Below, piece by piece: positions 12,409 to 22,989 of a stretch of DNA of 64,000 nucleotides (the first letter of the stretch is position 1; each line of letters begins with the position of its first letter). The notes beneath the pieces were generated by a model that was given only the letters and a program-made list of their open reading frames with translations, was not told the origin of the DNA and searched no databases. The DNA is from Synaphobranchus kaupii (Eukaryota; Chordata; Actinopteri; Anguilliformes; Synaphobranchidae): contig CM056388.1 in assembly GCA_029718625.1 (NCBI GenBank), forward strand, positions 217,893-281,892, in the 5' to 3' direction. The position numbers and the translations under genes are program-made.

Positions 12409-12454
12409 AAATTTCACCCGAAAGCCAAATATCCCTAACTTTTTGTGAGTAGTG
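12409..12454 (-). repeat. Tc1 right terminal inverted repeat
   Basis: Mirror copy of the left repeat, ending ...GTGAGTAGTG next to the duplicated TA. Confidence 0.95.
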
Positions 12455-12632
12455 TATTTATAAATATATGAAGAAATAATAATCCAAGTCACAGCTTCTC
12501 ATGTGTTTTCCCGCATAATTTATGCTAACAGATATTGGTGATTTTAAACATGTTTCAACCTCTCTTTTTCACTCCAGCTTTTCTGCAGCCCCGCAAGCAA
12601 TTGTGGCCCCGGTTTATCTGTGTGCAAACCCA

Positions 12633-13603
12633 GTGCGAACCCCAACCCAAAAGTGCGAACCCCAACCCAAAAGTGCGAACCCCAACCCAAAAGTGCGAAC
12701 CCCAACCCAAAAGTGCGAACCCCAACCCAAAAGTGCGAACCCCAACCCAAAAGTGCGAACCCCAACCCAAAAGTGCGAACCCCAACCCAAAAGTGCGAAC
12801 CCCAACCCAAAAGTGCGAACCCCAACCCAAAAGTGCGAACCCCAACCCAAAAGTGCGAACCCCAACCCAAAAGTGCGAACCCCAACCCAAAAGTGCGAAC
12901 CCCAACCCAAAAGTGCGAACCCCAACCCAAAAGTGCGAACCCCAACCCAAAAGTGCGAACCCCAACCCAAAAGTGCGAACCCCAACCCAAAAGTGCGAAC
13001 CCCAACCCAAAAGTGCGAACCCCAACCCAAAAGTGCGAACCCCAACCCAAAAGTGCGAACCCCAACCCAAAAGTGCGAACCCCAACCCAAAAGTGCGAAC
13101 CCCAACCCAAAAGTGCGAACCCCAACCCAAAAGTGCGAACCCCAACCCAAAAGTGCGAACCCCAACCCAAAAGTGCGAACCCCAACCCAAAAGTGCGAAC
13201 CCCAACCCAAAAGTGCGAACCCCAACCCAAAAGTGCGAACCCCAACCCAAAAGTGCGAACCCCAACCCAAAAGTGCGAACCCCAACCCAAAAGTGCGAAC
13301 CCCAACCCAAAAGTGCGAACCCCAACCCAAAAGTGCGAACCCCAACCCAAAAGTGCGAACCCCAACCCAAAAGTGCGAACCCCAACCCAAAAGTGCGAAC
13401 CCCAACCCAAAAGTGCGAACCCCAACCCAAAAGTGCGAACCCCAACCCAAAAGTGCGAACCCCAACCCAAAAGTGCGAACCCCAACCCAAAAGTGCGAAC
13501 CCCAACCCAAAAGTGCGAACCCCAACCCAAAAGTGCGAACCCCAACCCAAAAGTGCGAACCCCAACCCAAAAGTGCGAACCCCAACCCAAAAGTGCGAAC
13601 CCC
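12633..13603 (+). repeat. 20-bp satellite array, unit 3 (48.5 copies)
   Basis: Perfect tandem copies of GTGCGAACCCCAACCCAAAA; I see no variant monomer. It begins at the host motif CCCAGTGCG and ends with a partial monomer GTGCGAACCCC joined directly to GTTAAAATGG, part of the unit's palindrome. All six reading frames are open through the array, which explains long overlapping frames on both strands; none is likely to be a gene. Confidence 0.98.
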
Positions 13604-13913
13604 GTTAAAATGGCACCATCTTGTGGTCAAAATGTGGTAGTACTGTTATATACAAGGATATGAGATGGCCAACTTCAAACTCTAATTAAACTTCATGGGG
13701 GGATTTAACCATCACCATTTTCACTGTGCATATTTATAAATATATGAAGAAATAATAATCCAAGTCACAGCTTCTCATGTGTTTTCCCGCATAATTTATG
13801 CTAACAGATATTGGTGATTTTAAACATGTTTCAACCTCTCTTTTTCACTCCAGCTTTTCTGCAGCCCCGCAAGCAATTGTGGCCCCGGTTTATCTGTGTG
13901 CAAACCCAGTGCG
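13604..13913 (+). repeat. Duplicated 310-bp segment after satellite, unit 3
   Basis: Repeats the stretch that in unit 1 spans 2919-3229, from the loop of the second small hairpin to GTGCG. The first copy of the segment lies before the satellite and contains the Tc1 insertion; this second copy does not. After it, the unit continues normally with TACGTTCTGAAG. Confidence 0.94.
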
Positions 13914-16911
13914 TACGTTCTGAAGTGTGCCGGTGTCCCAGGTGCAGTGGTATGTATATTTTATGTCTCAGACTCAGGTCCCAGGGCCTCGTTGTCACGA
14001 CTTTGGCCTGGTTCATATCTCAACACTTGTGAATTGTAGTATCAGAATCCATGTCAAGAACTAGGCCCGTTACAGGTGTCGAGAATTTACGGCAGATACA
14101 AGTCTTAAGGCCTCAGAGTGCGACCAGCAGCTGCAACAAGCCTTAAGACCGTCTGGAATCTGCCCTGGGTGGATCCATGACCCAAAACCTCTGAAATCTG
14201 TGCCGTCCTAGGCTCATAATTGGTGAAATTGTGGCCACATGGCCAATAAAACTAACCGTTTGGTAAATAATGAAGAATTCAAAGACAAAGCAAATGATAA
14301 CGAGCCAAACCTGCATTGTGTTAAGGAAAAAATTTAACTTACGTTCAATTACCTGATTAGGAGCCTAATCACCCGAGTTGTTACTTCTTCTTTGTAATTG
14401 TTTGCAATATAACACAATGAGCATAATGAACATGGGTTTTTTTTCTTCTTCATGGCATGCATAGCTATTGCTAACATAACGTGGCTTAAGAGAGTAAAGA
14501 TTTTAAAGTGTTCTCTCTATATACAATAAAAACACCTAATTAAGAAAAAATAACAGCTTGTTAAAATTCTGGTATTGCAATTGTGGTTGGAACGAAAACC
14601 AGCATACACAGGGGTACTCCAGGACCAGGGTTGGGAACCACTGATATAGAGGATACAAGAGTTTGGCAATCCCAACAAGCCTGCCAAGTTTGGTGATTCT
14701 AGGCCAAACCAGCTCACGGGAATTTTAGGTGAAAGGGGAGAAAAAAAGAAAAAAAAAGAATCTGAACAAAAACAATAGGGTACCAGCAGCTACGTCCCAT
14801 AATAAACAGGCAAACTGCTGGCTATTAGCTTTGCAGCTGCAATTACTGGGATTATTATAAATTGCTGTGTAGCATTCTCTGTGTGGTCTTTTCAGCAGGT
14901 GATCTGTTCGGTAGTGCAGCATCGTGTCATATGACTCTATAAGATCTGGTTTGAGTTTGAGAGAGAGCATGTCTCTGACAGGAATTGTCTCTCATTGAAA
15001 CTGGAGCAAGAGAACAAGATCTATGCAGATGCAGTCAGTAAATGTGGGCCATAGACTATATCTACTGCTGTCTTTCCTTACCAGCTCTGCTGATTAAATT
15101 ATACTGAGTCAGCTCGGAGTCCATCCACAGGACTCGGACCAGTGGTTTTAAACGGACTTATCTTGCTGCAGACCTTCTCCAGTTGAGTAACAGAATCAGC
15201 AATAGCAGCAGAGTGTCTAGTTTTTGGTGTCAGAGCTAGTATTCATATCAAAGAATATGGCCATGCTTGGCACAAAATGGTGACGTTATCTGTCGTGCCA
15301 CCTTTTCCAGGGGAGACGGATACCATCTAGGCGCCGGTGTGGTAGTGTTAGCTTTCACAGTGCGGGAGGCATGTCCACTCTACTGGACATGTACAGGCCT
15401 GCTACACATTTGTCTAGTACGACATTTCTATTTCTTCAGTGTGTGAAGCATCTCTGTCAGCTCTTGCAGTTGTAAATCTGAGTCTCAGTGTGACTATGAA
15501 TACATAACCAATGCCTTTTTCTGCCTGAAATATTATAGTGCAATGTGAGTGTGTGTATACATCACGTTCTGTACAGTTATTTGTAGTGTAATTGACCCCT
15601 GGTTCTGCGTAGGGTAACAAGATCTGAGAATGGCTGGTAGCTCACAGAACATAGCTAGCTATAGCTCAGCCCACTCCCTACACATTAACATCTCACACTT
15701 TTCTGACCAGACGTCTTCTACTCTTACTCTGAAAAAATACCATGCACTGTGTGCATCACAAGACTCCAAAAATGCATCCTCCTTTCCTCCACTACCACCT
15801 CCTCTCCTCCGGCCCCAGAAGCCGATCTTTGTGTCCTAATCTAATATTGCTGATTACATATTAATGGTTACATATTAATTAAATGACGTAAACCGCAATG
15901 TCAGGTACACTTTATGCTGTACGTGCAACTACTTGTACTTTTGCATACTTCCGGGTAGGAGATGAGTGGAGGTGAGGAGCGAGGAATATTGGGACTCACC
16001 CTCTGTGGTGCTAGCTGCTGGCAGCTACCCCATTGTTGATTTTCAACAATGCATTTGTCTGTGTGATTCTGCATTTGTGAATGCACCCTGGTTTGCTCCT
16101 GCTCACGTCAACCAATCACATGCACACACTGGCTGTGTCACATGCACAGTGTGTGTAACATGTTTTGTGGTCTTCCTCAGTGAGGAGGGAATGAGTGGAT
16201 TTTGTAGTAGTAATTTGGATAATTGCGGAACGGGATTGAATGATTGAATGAGTGGTTGGTACTCATGGGGGAATTGATTGATTGAAGTGGGGACGCAAGG
16301 GGCTGGGTTTCCTGAGGGAATAAATGGAACGCACCTGGAGTGAAAGGGGAGAATTGACGGAGGGTGAGCGAGAGAGGGTGGCTTGCCTCTGAGCTCCCGA
16401 AATGTTTGACAGTGTATTTTCTTTTCATTTGGTTTATTAAGTTTGGTTAGCTTTTATTTCTGTGCGAATGTGTTGTGTTGTGTGTACGGTGGCGTACTGC
16501 AGAGCCGGTCAGTGCGACGGAGCCAGTGGAACCGGGGATATTGTGATGAGCTTTTGCTGGGGGAAACTACTTCCCCTAGACTGTAAAGAATGTGTTTGCG
16601 CCGTACTTGAGCACAGCGTGCATGGATCCCAGACCGGTGTGAGCGGGGAACTGAGTGGCAGAGGGTGTGTACGTCTCTCCCTTGCCTAGAGTCGGTGTCC
16701 TGTGGCGTGACCGGCGAGTGTGATGAGGGCGAAGGCCTGTGACCTGAGGCTCGCCCGAGTGGGGGACAGGCATAAACCCCGTTGGCGACCACCAAAGAGT
16801 GGCGAAGCTGTCCCATTGTGTGTTGCATGTGTATGGTTATTTGTTTGGCCTGTATTTTTCTTTTATTTGGTGGTAGTCCTCCAAGTGGTGTGGGCAGGAC
16901 TCCACTACTTT

Positions 16912-17253
16912 GTGTGTGTGTGTGTGTGTGTGCGTGCGTGTAGACTTTTGAGGGGGGGTGCGTGTAGACTTTTGAGGGGGGGTGCGCGTAGACTTTTGAG
17001 GGGGGGGGCGCGTGTAGACTTTTGGGGGGGGCGTGTAGACTTTTGAGGGGGGGCGTGTAGACTTTTGAGGGGGGGGTGTAGACTTTTGAGGGGGGGGCGC
17101 GTGTAGACTTTTGATGGGGGCGTGTAGACTTTTGAGGGGGGGGCGTGTAGACTTTTGAGGGGGGGCGTGTAGACTTTTGAGGGGGGGGCGTGTAGACTTT
17201 TGAGGGGGGGGGGCGTGTAGACTTTTGAGGGGGGGGGCGTGTAGACTTTGGTG
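16912..17253 (+). repeat. G-tract minisatellite, unit 4
   Basis: About 14 copies of the same motif. It is collinear with the unit 3 array apart from copy number and G-run lengths. Confidence 0.93.
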
Positions 17254-17259
17254 GAAGGC

Positions 17260-17691
17260 ATATTTCTTCATATATTTATAAATATGCACAGTGAAAATGG
17301 TGACGTTAAATCCCCCCATGAAGTTTAATTAGAGTTTGAAGTTGGCCATCTCATAGCCTTGTATATAACAGTACTACCACGTTTTGACCACAAGATGGTG
17401 CCATTTTAACAGATAGTTGAAATGGCACCATCTAGTGGTCAAAATGTGGTAGTACTATATGTGATATACATCTCATATCCTTGTATTTCACATAGTACTA
17501 CCACATTTTGACCACAAGATGGTGCCAATTCAACTATCTGTTAAAATGGCACCATCTTGTGGTCAAAATGTGGTAGTACTGTTATATACAAGGATATGAG
17601 ATGGCCAACTTCAAACTCTAATTAAACTTCATGGGGGGATTTAACCATCACCATTTTCACTGTGCATATTTATAAATATATGAAGAAATAA
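17260..17691. repeat. 430-bp compound palindrome, unit 4
   Basis: Intact copy without the Tc1 insertion. The duplicated segment at 21785-22094 repeats only the right-hand third of this palindrome (from the loop of the second hairpin outward) plus downstream sequence. Confidence 0.92.
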
Positions 17692-17833
17692 TAATCCAAG
17701 TCACAGCTTCTCATGTGTTTTCCCGCATAATTTATGCTAACAGATATTGGTGATTTTAAACATGTTTCAACCTCTCTTTTTCACTCCAGCTTTTCTGCAG
17801 CCCCGCAAGCAATTGTGGCCCCGGTTTATCTGT

Positions 17834-20800
17834 GTGCGAACCCCAACCCAAAAGTGCGAACCCCAACCCAAAAGTGCGAACCCCAACCCAAAAGTGCGAA
17901 CCCCAACCCAAAAGTGCGAACCCCAACCCAAAAGTGCGAACCCCAACCCAAAAGTGCGAACCCCAACCCAAAAGTGCGAACCCCAACCCAAAAGTGCGAA
18001 CCCCAACCCAAAAGTGCGAACCCCAACCCAAAAGTGCGAACCCCAACCCAAAAGTGCGAACCCCAACCCAAAAGTGCGAACCCCAACCCAAAAGTGCGAA
18101 CCCCAACCCAAAAGTGCGAACCCCAACCCAAAAGTGCGAACCCCAACCCAAAAGTGCGAACCCCAACCCAAAAGTGCGAACCCCAACCCAAAAGTGCGAA
18201 CCCCAACCCAAAAGTGCGAACCCCAACCCAAAAGTGCGAACCCCAACCCAAAAGTGCGAACCCCAACCCAAAAGTGCGAACCCCAACCCAAAAGTGCGAA
18301 CCCCAACCCAAAAGTGCGAACCCCAACCCAAAAGTGCGAACCCCAACCCAAAAGTGCGAACCCCAACCCAAAAGTGCGAACCCCAACCCAAAAGTGCGAA
18401 CCCCAACCCAAAAGTGCGAACCCCAACCCAAAAGTGCGAACCCCAACCCAAAAGTGCGAACCCCAACCCAAAAGTGCGAACCCCAACCCAAAAGTGCGAA
18501 CCCCAACCCAAAAGTGCGAACCCCAACCCAAAAGTGCGAACCCCAACCCAAAAGTGCGAACCCCAACCCAAAAGTGCGAACCCCAACCCAAAAGTGCGAA
18601 CCCCAACCCAAAAGTGCGAACCCCAACCCAAAAGTGCGAACCCCAACCCAAAAGTGCGAACCCCAACCCAAAAGTGCGAACCCCAACCCAAAAGTGCGAA
18701 CCCCAACCCAAAAGTGCGAACCCCAACCCAAAAGTGCGAACCCCAACCCAAAAGTGCGAACCCCAACCCAAAAGTGCGAACCCCAACCCAAAAGTGCGAA
18801 CCCCAACCCAAAAGTGCGAACCCCAACCCAAAAGTGCGAACCCCAACCCAAAAGTGCGAACCCCAACCCAAAAGTGCGAACCCCAACCCAAAAGTGCGAA
18901 CCCCAACCCAAAAGTGCGAACCCCAACCCAAAAGTGCGAACCCCAACCCAAAAGTGCGAACCCCAACCCAAAAGTGCGAACCCCAACCCAAAAGTGCGAA
19001 CCCCAACCCAAAAGTGCGAACCCCAACCCAAAAGTGCGAACCCCAACCCAAAAGTGCGAACCCCAACCCAAAAGTGCGAACCCCAACCCAAAAGTGCGAA
19101 CCCCAACCCAAAAGTGCGAACCCCAACCCAAAAGTGCGAACCCCAACCCAAAAGTGCGAACCCCAACCCAAAAGTGCGAACCCCAACCCAAAAGTGCGAA
19201 CCCCAACCCAAAAGTGCGAACCCCAACCCAAAAGTGCGAACCCCAACCCAAAAGTGCGAACCCCAACCCAAAAGTGCGAACCCCAACCCAAAAGTGCGAA
19301 CCCCAACCCAAAAGTGCGAACCCCAACCCAAAAGTGCGAACCCCAACCCAAAAGTGCGAACCCCAACCCAAAAGTGCGAACCCCAACCCAAAAGTGCGAA
19401 CCCCAACCCAAAAGTGCGAACCCCAACCCAAAAGTGCGAACCCCAACCCAAAAGTGCGAACCCCAACCCAAAAGTGCGAACCCCAACCCAAAAGTGCGAA
19501 CCCCAACCCAAAAGTGCGAACCCCAACCCAAAAGTGCGAACCCCAACCCAAAAGTGCGAACCCCAACCCAAAAGTGCGAACCCCAACCCAAAAGTGCGAA
19601 CCCCAACCCAAAAGTGCGAACCCCAACCCAAAAGTGCGAACCCCAACCCAAAAGTGCGAACCCCAACCCAAAAGTGCGAACCCCAACCCAAAAGTGCGAA
19701 CCCCAACCCAAAAGTGCGAACCCCAACCCAAAAGTGCGAACCCCAACCCAAAAGTGCGAACCCCAACCCAAAAGTGCGAACCCCAACCCAAAAGTGCGAA
19801 CCCCAACCCAAAAGTGCGAACCCCAACCCAAAAGTGCGAACCCCAACCCAAAAGTGCGAACCCCAACCCAAAAGTGCGAACCCCAACCCAAAAGTGCGAA
19901 CCCCAACCCAAAAGTGCGAACCCCAACCCAAAAGTGCGAACCCCAACCCAAAAGTGCGAACCCCAACCCAAAAGTGCGAACCCCAACCCAAAAGTGCGAA
20001 CCCCAACCCAAAAGTGCGAACCCCAACCCAAAAGTGCGAACCCCAACCCAAAAGTGCGAACCCCAACCCAAAAGTGCGAACCCCAACCCAAAAGTGCGAA
20101 CCCCAACCCAAAAGTGCGAACCCCAACCCAAAAGTGCGAACCCCAACCCAAAAGTGCGAACCCCAACCCAAAAGTGCGAACCCCAACCCAAAAGTGCGAA
20201 CCCCAACCCAAAAGTGCGAACCCCAACCCAAAAGTGCGAACCCCAACCCAAAAGTGCGAACCCCAACCCAAAAGTGCGAACCCCAACCCAAAAGTGCGAA
20301 CCCCAACCCAAAAGTGCGAACCCCAACCCAAAAGTGCGAACCCCAACCCAAAAGTGCGAACCCCAACCCAAAAGTGCGAACCCCAACCCAAAAGTGCGAA
20401 CCCCAACCCAAAAGTGCGAACCCCAACCCAAAAGTGCGAACCCCAACCCAAAAGTGCGAACCCCAACCCAAAAGTGCGAACCCCAACCCAAAAGTGCGAA
20501 CCCCAACCCAAAAGTGCGAACCCCAACCCAAAAGTGCGAACCCCAACCCAAAAGTGCGAACCCCAACCCAAAAGTGCGAACCCCAACCCAAAAGTGCGAA
20601 CCCCAACCCAAAAGTGCGAACCCCAACCCAAAAGTGCGAACCCCAACCCAAAAGTGCGAACCCCAACCCAAAAGTGCGAACCCCAACCCAAAAGTGCGAA
20701 CCCCAACCCAAAAGTGCGAACCCCAACCCAAAAGTGCGAACCCCAACCCAAAAGTGCGAACCCCAACCCAAAAGTGCGAACCCCAACCCAAAAGTGCGAA

Positions 20801-21784
20801 CCCCAACCCAAAAGTGCGAACCCCAACCCAAAAGTGCGAACCCCAACCCAAAAGTGCGAACCCCAACCCAAAAGTGCGAACCCCAACCCAAAAGTGCGAA
20901 CCCCAACCCAAAAGTGCGAACCCCAACCCAAAAGTGCGAACCCCAACCCAAAAGTGCGAACCCCAACCCAAAAGTGCGAACCCCAACCCAAAAGTGCGAA
21001 CCCCAACCCAAAAGTGCGAACCCCAACCCAAAAGTGCGAACCCCAACCCAAAAGTGCGAACCCCAACCCAAAAGTGCGAACCCCAACCCAAAAGTGCGAA
21101 CCCCAACCCAAAAGTGCGAACCCCAACCCAAAAGTGCGAACCCCAACCCAAAAGTGCGAACCCCAACCCAAAAGTGCGAACCCCAACCCAAAAGTGCGAA
21201 CCCCAACCCAAAAGTGCGAACCCCAACCCAAAAGTGCGAACCCCAACCCAAAAGTGCGAACCCCAACCCAAAAGTGCGAACCCCAACCCAAAAGTGCGAA
21301 CCCCAACCCAAAAGTGCGAACCCCAACCCAAAAGTGCGAACCCCAACCCAAAAGTGCGAACCCCAACCCAAAAGTGCGAACCCCAACCCAAAAGTGCGAA
21401 CCCCAACCCAAAAGTGCGAACCCCAACCCAAAAGTGCGAACCCCAACCCAAAAGTGCGAACCCCAACCCAAAAGTGCGAACCCCAACCCAAAAGTGCGAA
21501 CCCCAACCCAAAAGTGCGAACCCCAACCCAAAAGTGCGAACCCCAACCCAAAAGTGCGAACCCCAACCCAAAAGTGCGAACCCCAACCCAAAAGTGCGAA
21601 CCCCAACCCAAAAGTGCGAACCCCAACCCAAAAGTGCGAACCCCAACCCAAAAGTGCGAACCCCAACCCAAAAGTGCGAACCCCAACCCAAAAGTGCGAA
21701 CCCCAACCCAAAAGTGCGAACCCCAACCCAAAAGTGCGAACCCCAACCCAAAAGTGCGAACCCCAACCCAAAAGTGCGAACCCC
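17834..21784 (+). repeat. 20-bp satellite array, unit 4 (197.5 copies)
   Basis: 3951 bp of the same perfect 20-bp monomer. The right junction (GTGCGAACCCC to GTTAAAATGG) is identical to that of the unit 3 array. The left junction differs: the array starts at the first GTGC of the host sequence, so 11 bp (equivalent to GTGCAAACCCA) present before the unit 3 array is missing. One origin followed by independent length change is the simplest reading. The absence of any variant over 197 copies means either very recent expansion or an assembly that copied a consensus. Confidence 0.97.
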
Positions 21785-22094
21785 GTTAAAATGGCACCAT
21801 CTTGTGGTCAAAATGTGGTAGTACTGTTATATACAAGGATATGAGATGGCCAACTTCAAACTCTAATTAAACTTCATGGGGGGATTTAACCATCACCATT
21901 TTCACTGTGCATATTTATAAATATATGAAGAAATAATAATCCAAGTCACAGCTTCTCATGTGTTTTCCCGCATAATTTATGCTAACAGATATTGGTGATT
22001 TTAAACATGTTTCAACCTCTCTTTTTCACTCCAGCTTTTCTGCAGCCCCGCAAGCAATTGTGGCCCCGGTTTATCTGTGTGCAAACCCAGTGCG
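21785..22094 (+). repeat. Duplicated 310-bp segment after satellite, unit 4
   Basis: Same duplication and same breakpoints as in unit 3, followed by TACGTTCTGAAG and the rest of the truncated unit. Confidence 0.94.
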
Positions 22095-22235
22095 TACGTT
22101 CTGAAGTGTGCCGGTGTCCCAGGTGCAGTGGTATGTATATTTTATGTCTCAGACTCAGGTCCCAGGGCCTCGTTGTCACGACTTTGGCCTGGTTCATATC
22201 TCAACACTTGTGAATTGTAGTATCAGAATCCATGT

Positions 22236-22989
22236 TTCCTGTTTCCTGTTTCCTGTTTCCTGTTTGGTGAGTGACTGAGCTGTGCTACTGAACTGTGCTG
22301 TAGAAAAGTTTGGTGGTGATCGTTTTTGTACTGGCAAATCTGCAAATTGCGATTGTTCTCAAAAAACAAAAACAAAATATATTAGGCTACAAACTAACGT
22401 TAGGTAAGACGAATTCGCTGCTGAGCAGGCTTTTTCCGGGCCAGCAGTATCACTTAGAGCCCGCATAAACGGGGCATAGGTGTTTACTGTGGAAGTCTGT
22501 GGAAGTCCTCGCTTACAGACAAATCTGCAAATTGCGATTGTTCTCAAAAAACAAAACAAAACAAAATATATTAGGCTACAAACTAACGTTAGGTAAGACG
22601 AATTCGCTGCTGAGCAGGCTTTTACCGGGCCAGCAGTGTTAGGCTAGGTAAGATTGTTCTCAAAAAAATAAAACAAAATATATTAGGCTACAAACTAACG
22701 TTAGGAAGTATCACTTAGAGCCCGCATAAACGGGGCATAAGTGTTTACTGTGGAAGTCCTCGTTTACAAAGACTCCTGTTTGGTGAGCGACTGAGCTGTG
22801 CTACTGAAAAAAAAAAAACAGTAGCTCTCAAAAAACAAAACAAAATATATTAGGCTACAAACTAACGTTAGGAAGTATCACTTAGAGCCCGCATAAACGG
22901 GGCATAAGTGTTATTTGTTAACAAAACAAAATATAGTGTTGATCCTGCTTCCGACGAATTTTGTATATCTTCTAATACAAGGGTAAGCT
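22236..22989 (+). promoter_or_regulatory. LINE 5' region with internal repeats
   Basis: Starts with four TTTCCTG copies, then about four near-copies of a block containing ATATTAGGCTACAAACTAAC (about 22375, 22568, 22680, 22848) and three copies of TATCACTTAGAGCCCGCATA (about 22449, 22709, 22876). The block TGGTGAG(T/C)GACTGAGCTG occurs near both ends. Tandemly reiterated 5' regions often act as LINE internal promoters; that role is inferred. Confidence 0.6.

Larger units (their letters stand above)
10924..12454 (+). mobile_element. Tc1/mariner-superfamily transposon, full length
   Basis: A 1531-bp DNA transposon moved by cut-and-paste. Terminal inverted repeats are 46 bp with one mismatch (10924-10969 and 12409-12454; outer bases CACTACTCACAAAAAG). 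The TA target site is present on both sides (10922-10923, 12455-12456), and the empty site is visible in sister unit 4. A single transposase frame runs left to right, followed by AATAAA near 12303. It is present in unit 3 only, so it inserted after units 3 and 4 separated. Confidence 0.96.
10515..12478. repeat. Compound palindrome, unit 3, split by Tc1
   Basis: Left arm and centre are intact from 10515. The right arm is interrupted at TA (10922-10923) by the Tc1 element and resumes at 12457 with TTTATAAATATATGAAG. The unoccupied site in units 2 and 4 reads GTGCATATTTATAAA, so a single TA is duplicated around the insertion. Confidence 0.92.
7864..14588. repeat. 3.9-kb macrosatellite, unit 3, enlarged by insertions
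   Basis: Third copy, 6725 bp long because it holds a Tc1 transposon (10924-12454), a 20-bp satellite array (12633-13603) and a duplicated 310-bp segment (13604-13913). Outside these it is collinear with units 1 and 2. Diagnostic bases shared only with unit 4 (AAACTACTTCCCC near 9837, GAATGAGTGG near 9462, ACCACGTTTT near 10632) show that units 3 and 4 are sister copies. Confidence 0.95.
14589..22235. repeat. 3.9-kb macrosatellite, unit 4, right end missing
   Basis: Fourth copy, sister to unit 3. It carries the large 20-bp satellite array (17834-21784) and the duplicated 310-bp segment (21785-22094) but no Tc1. It stops after TATCAGAATCCATG at 22235. In units 1-3 this point is followed by about 530 bp more (TCAAGAACTAGG...); here it is followed by repeated TTTCCTG and the 5' region of a LINE. 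The tandem array therefore ends, or is interrupted, at the LINE junction. Confidence 0.93.

Noticed and set aside
12633..13603. CRISPR-like array
   Set aside because: Repeats are directly contiguous with no variable spacers, and the context is a fish genome.
12522..13663. Overlapping open frames of 330-370 codons on both strands
   Set aside because: They are produced by a perfect 20-bp repeat lacking stop codons in every frame; no splice context, no conservation and identical peptides in all frames.
17734..21844. Open frames of about 1300-1365 codons on both strands
   Set aside because: Same 20-bp satellite; length is a consequence of copy number, not of selection.
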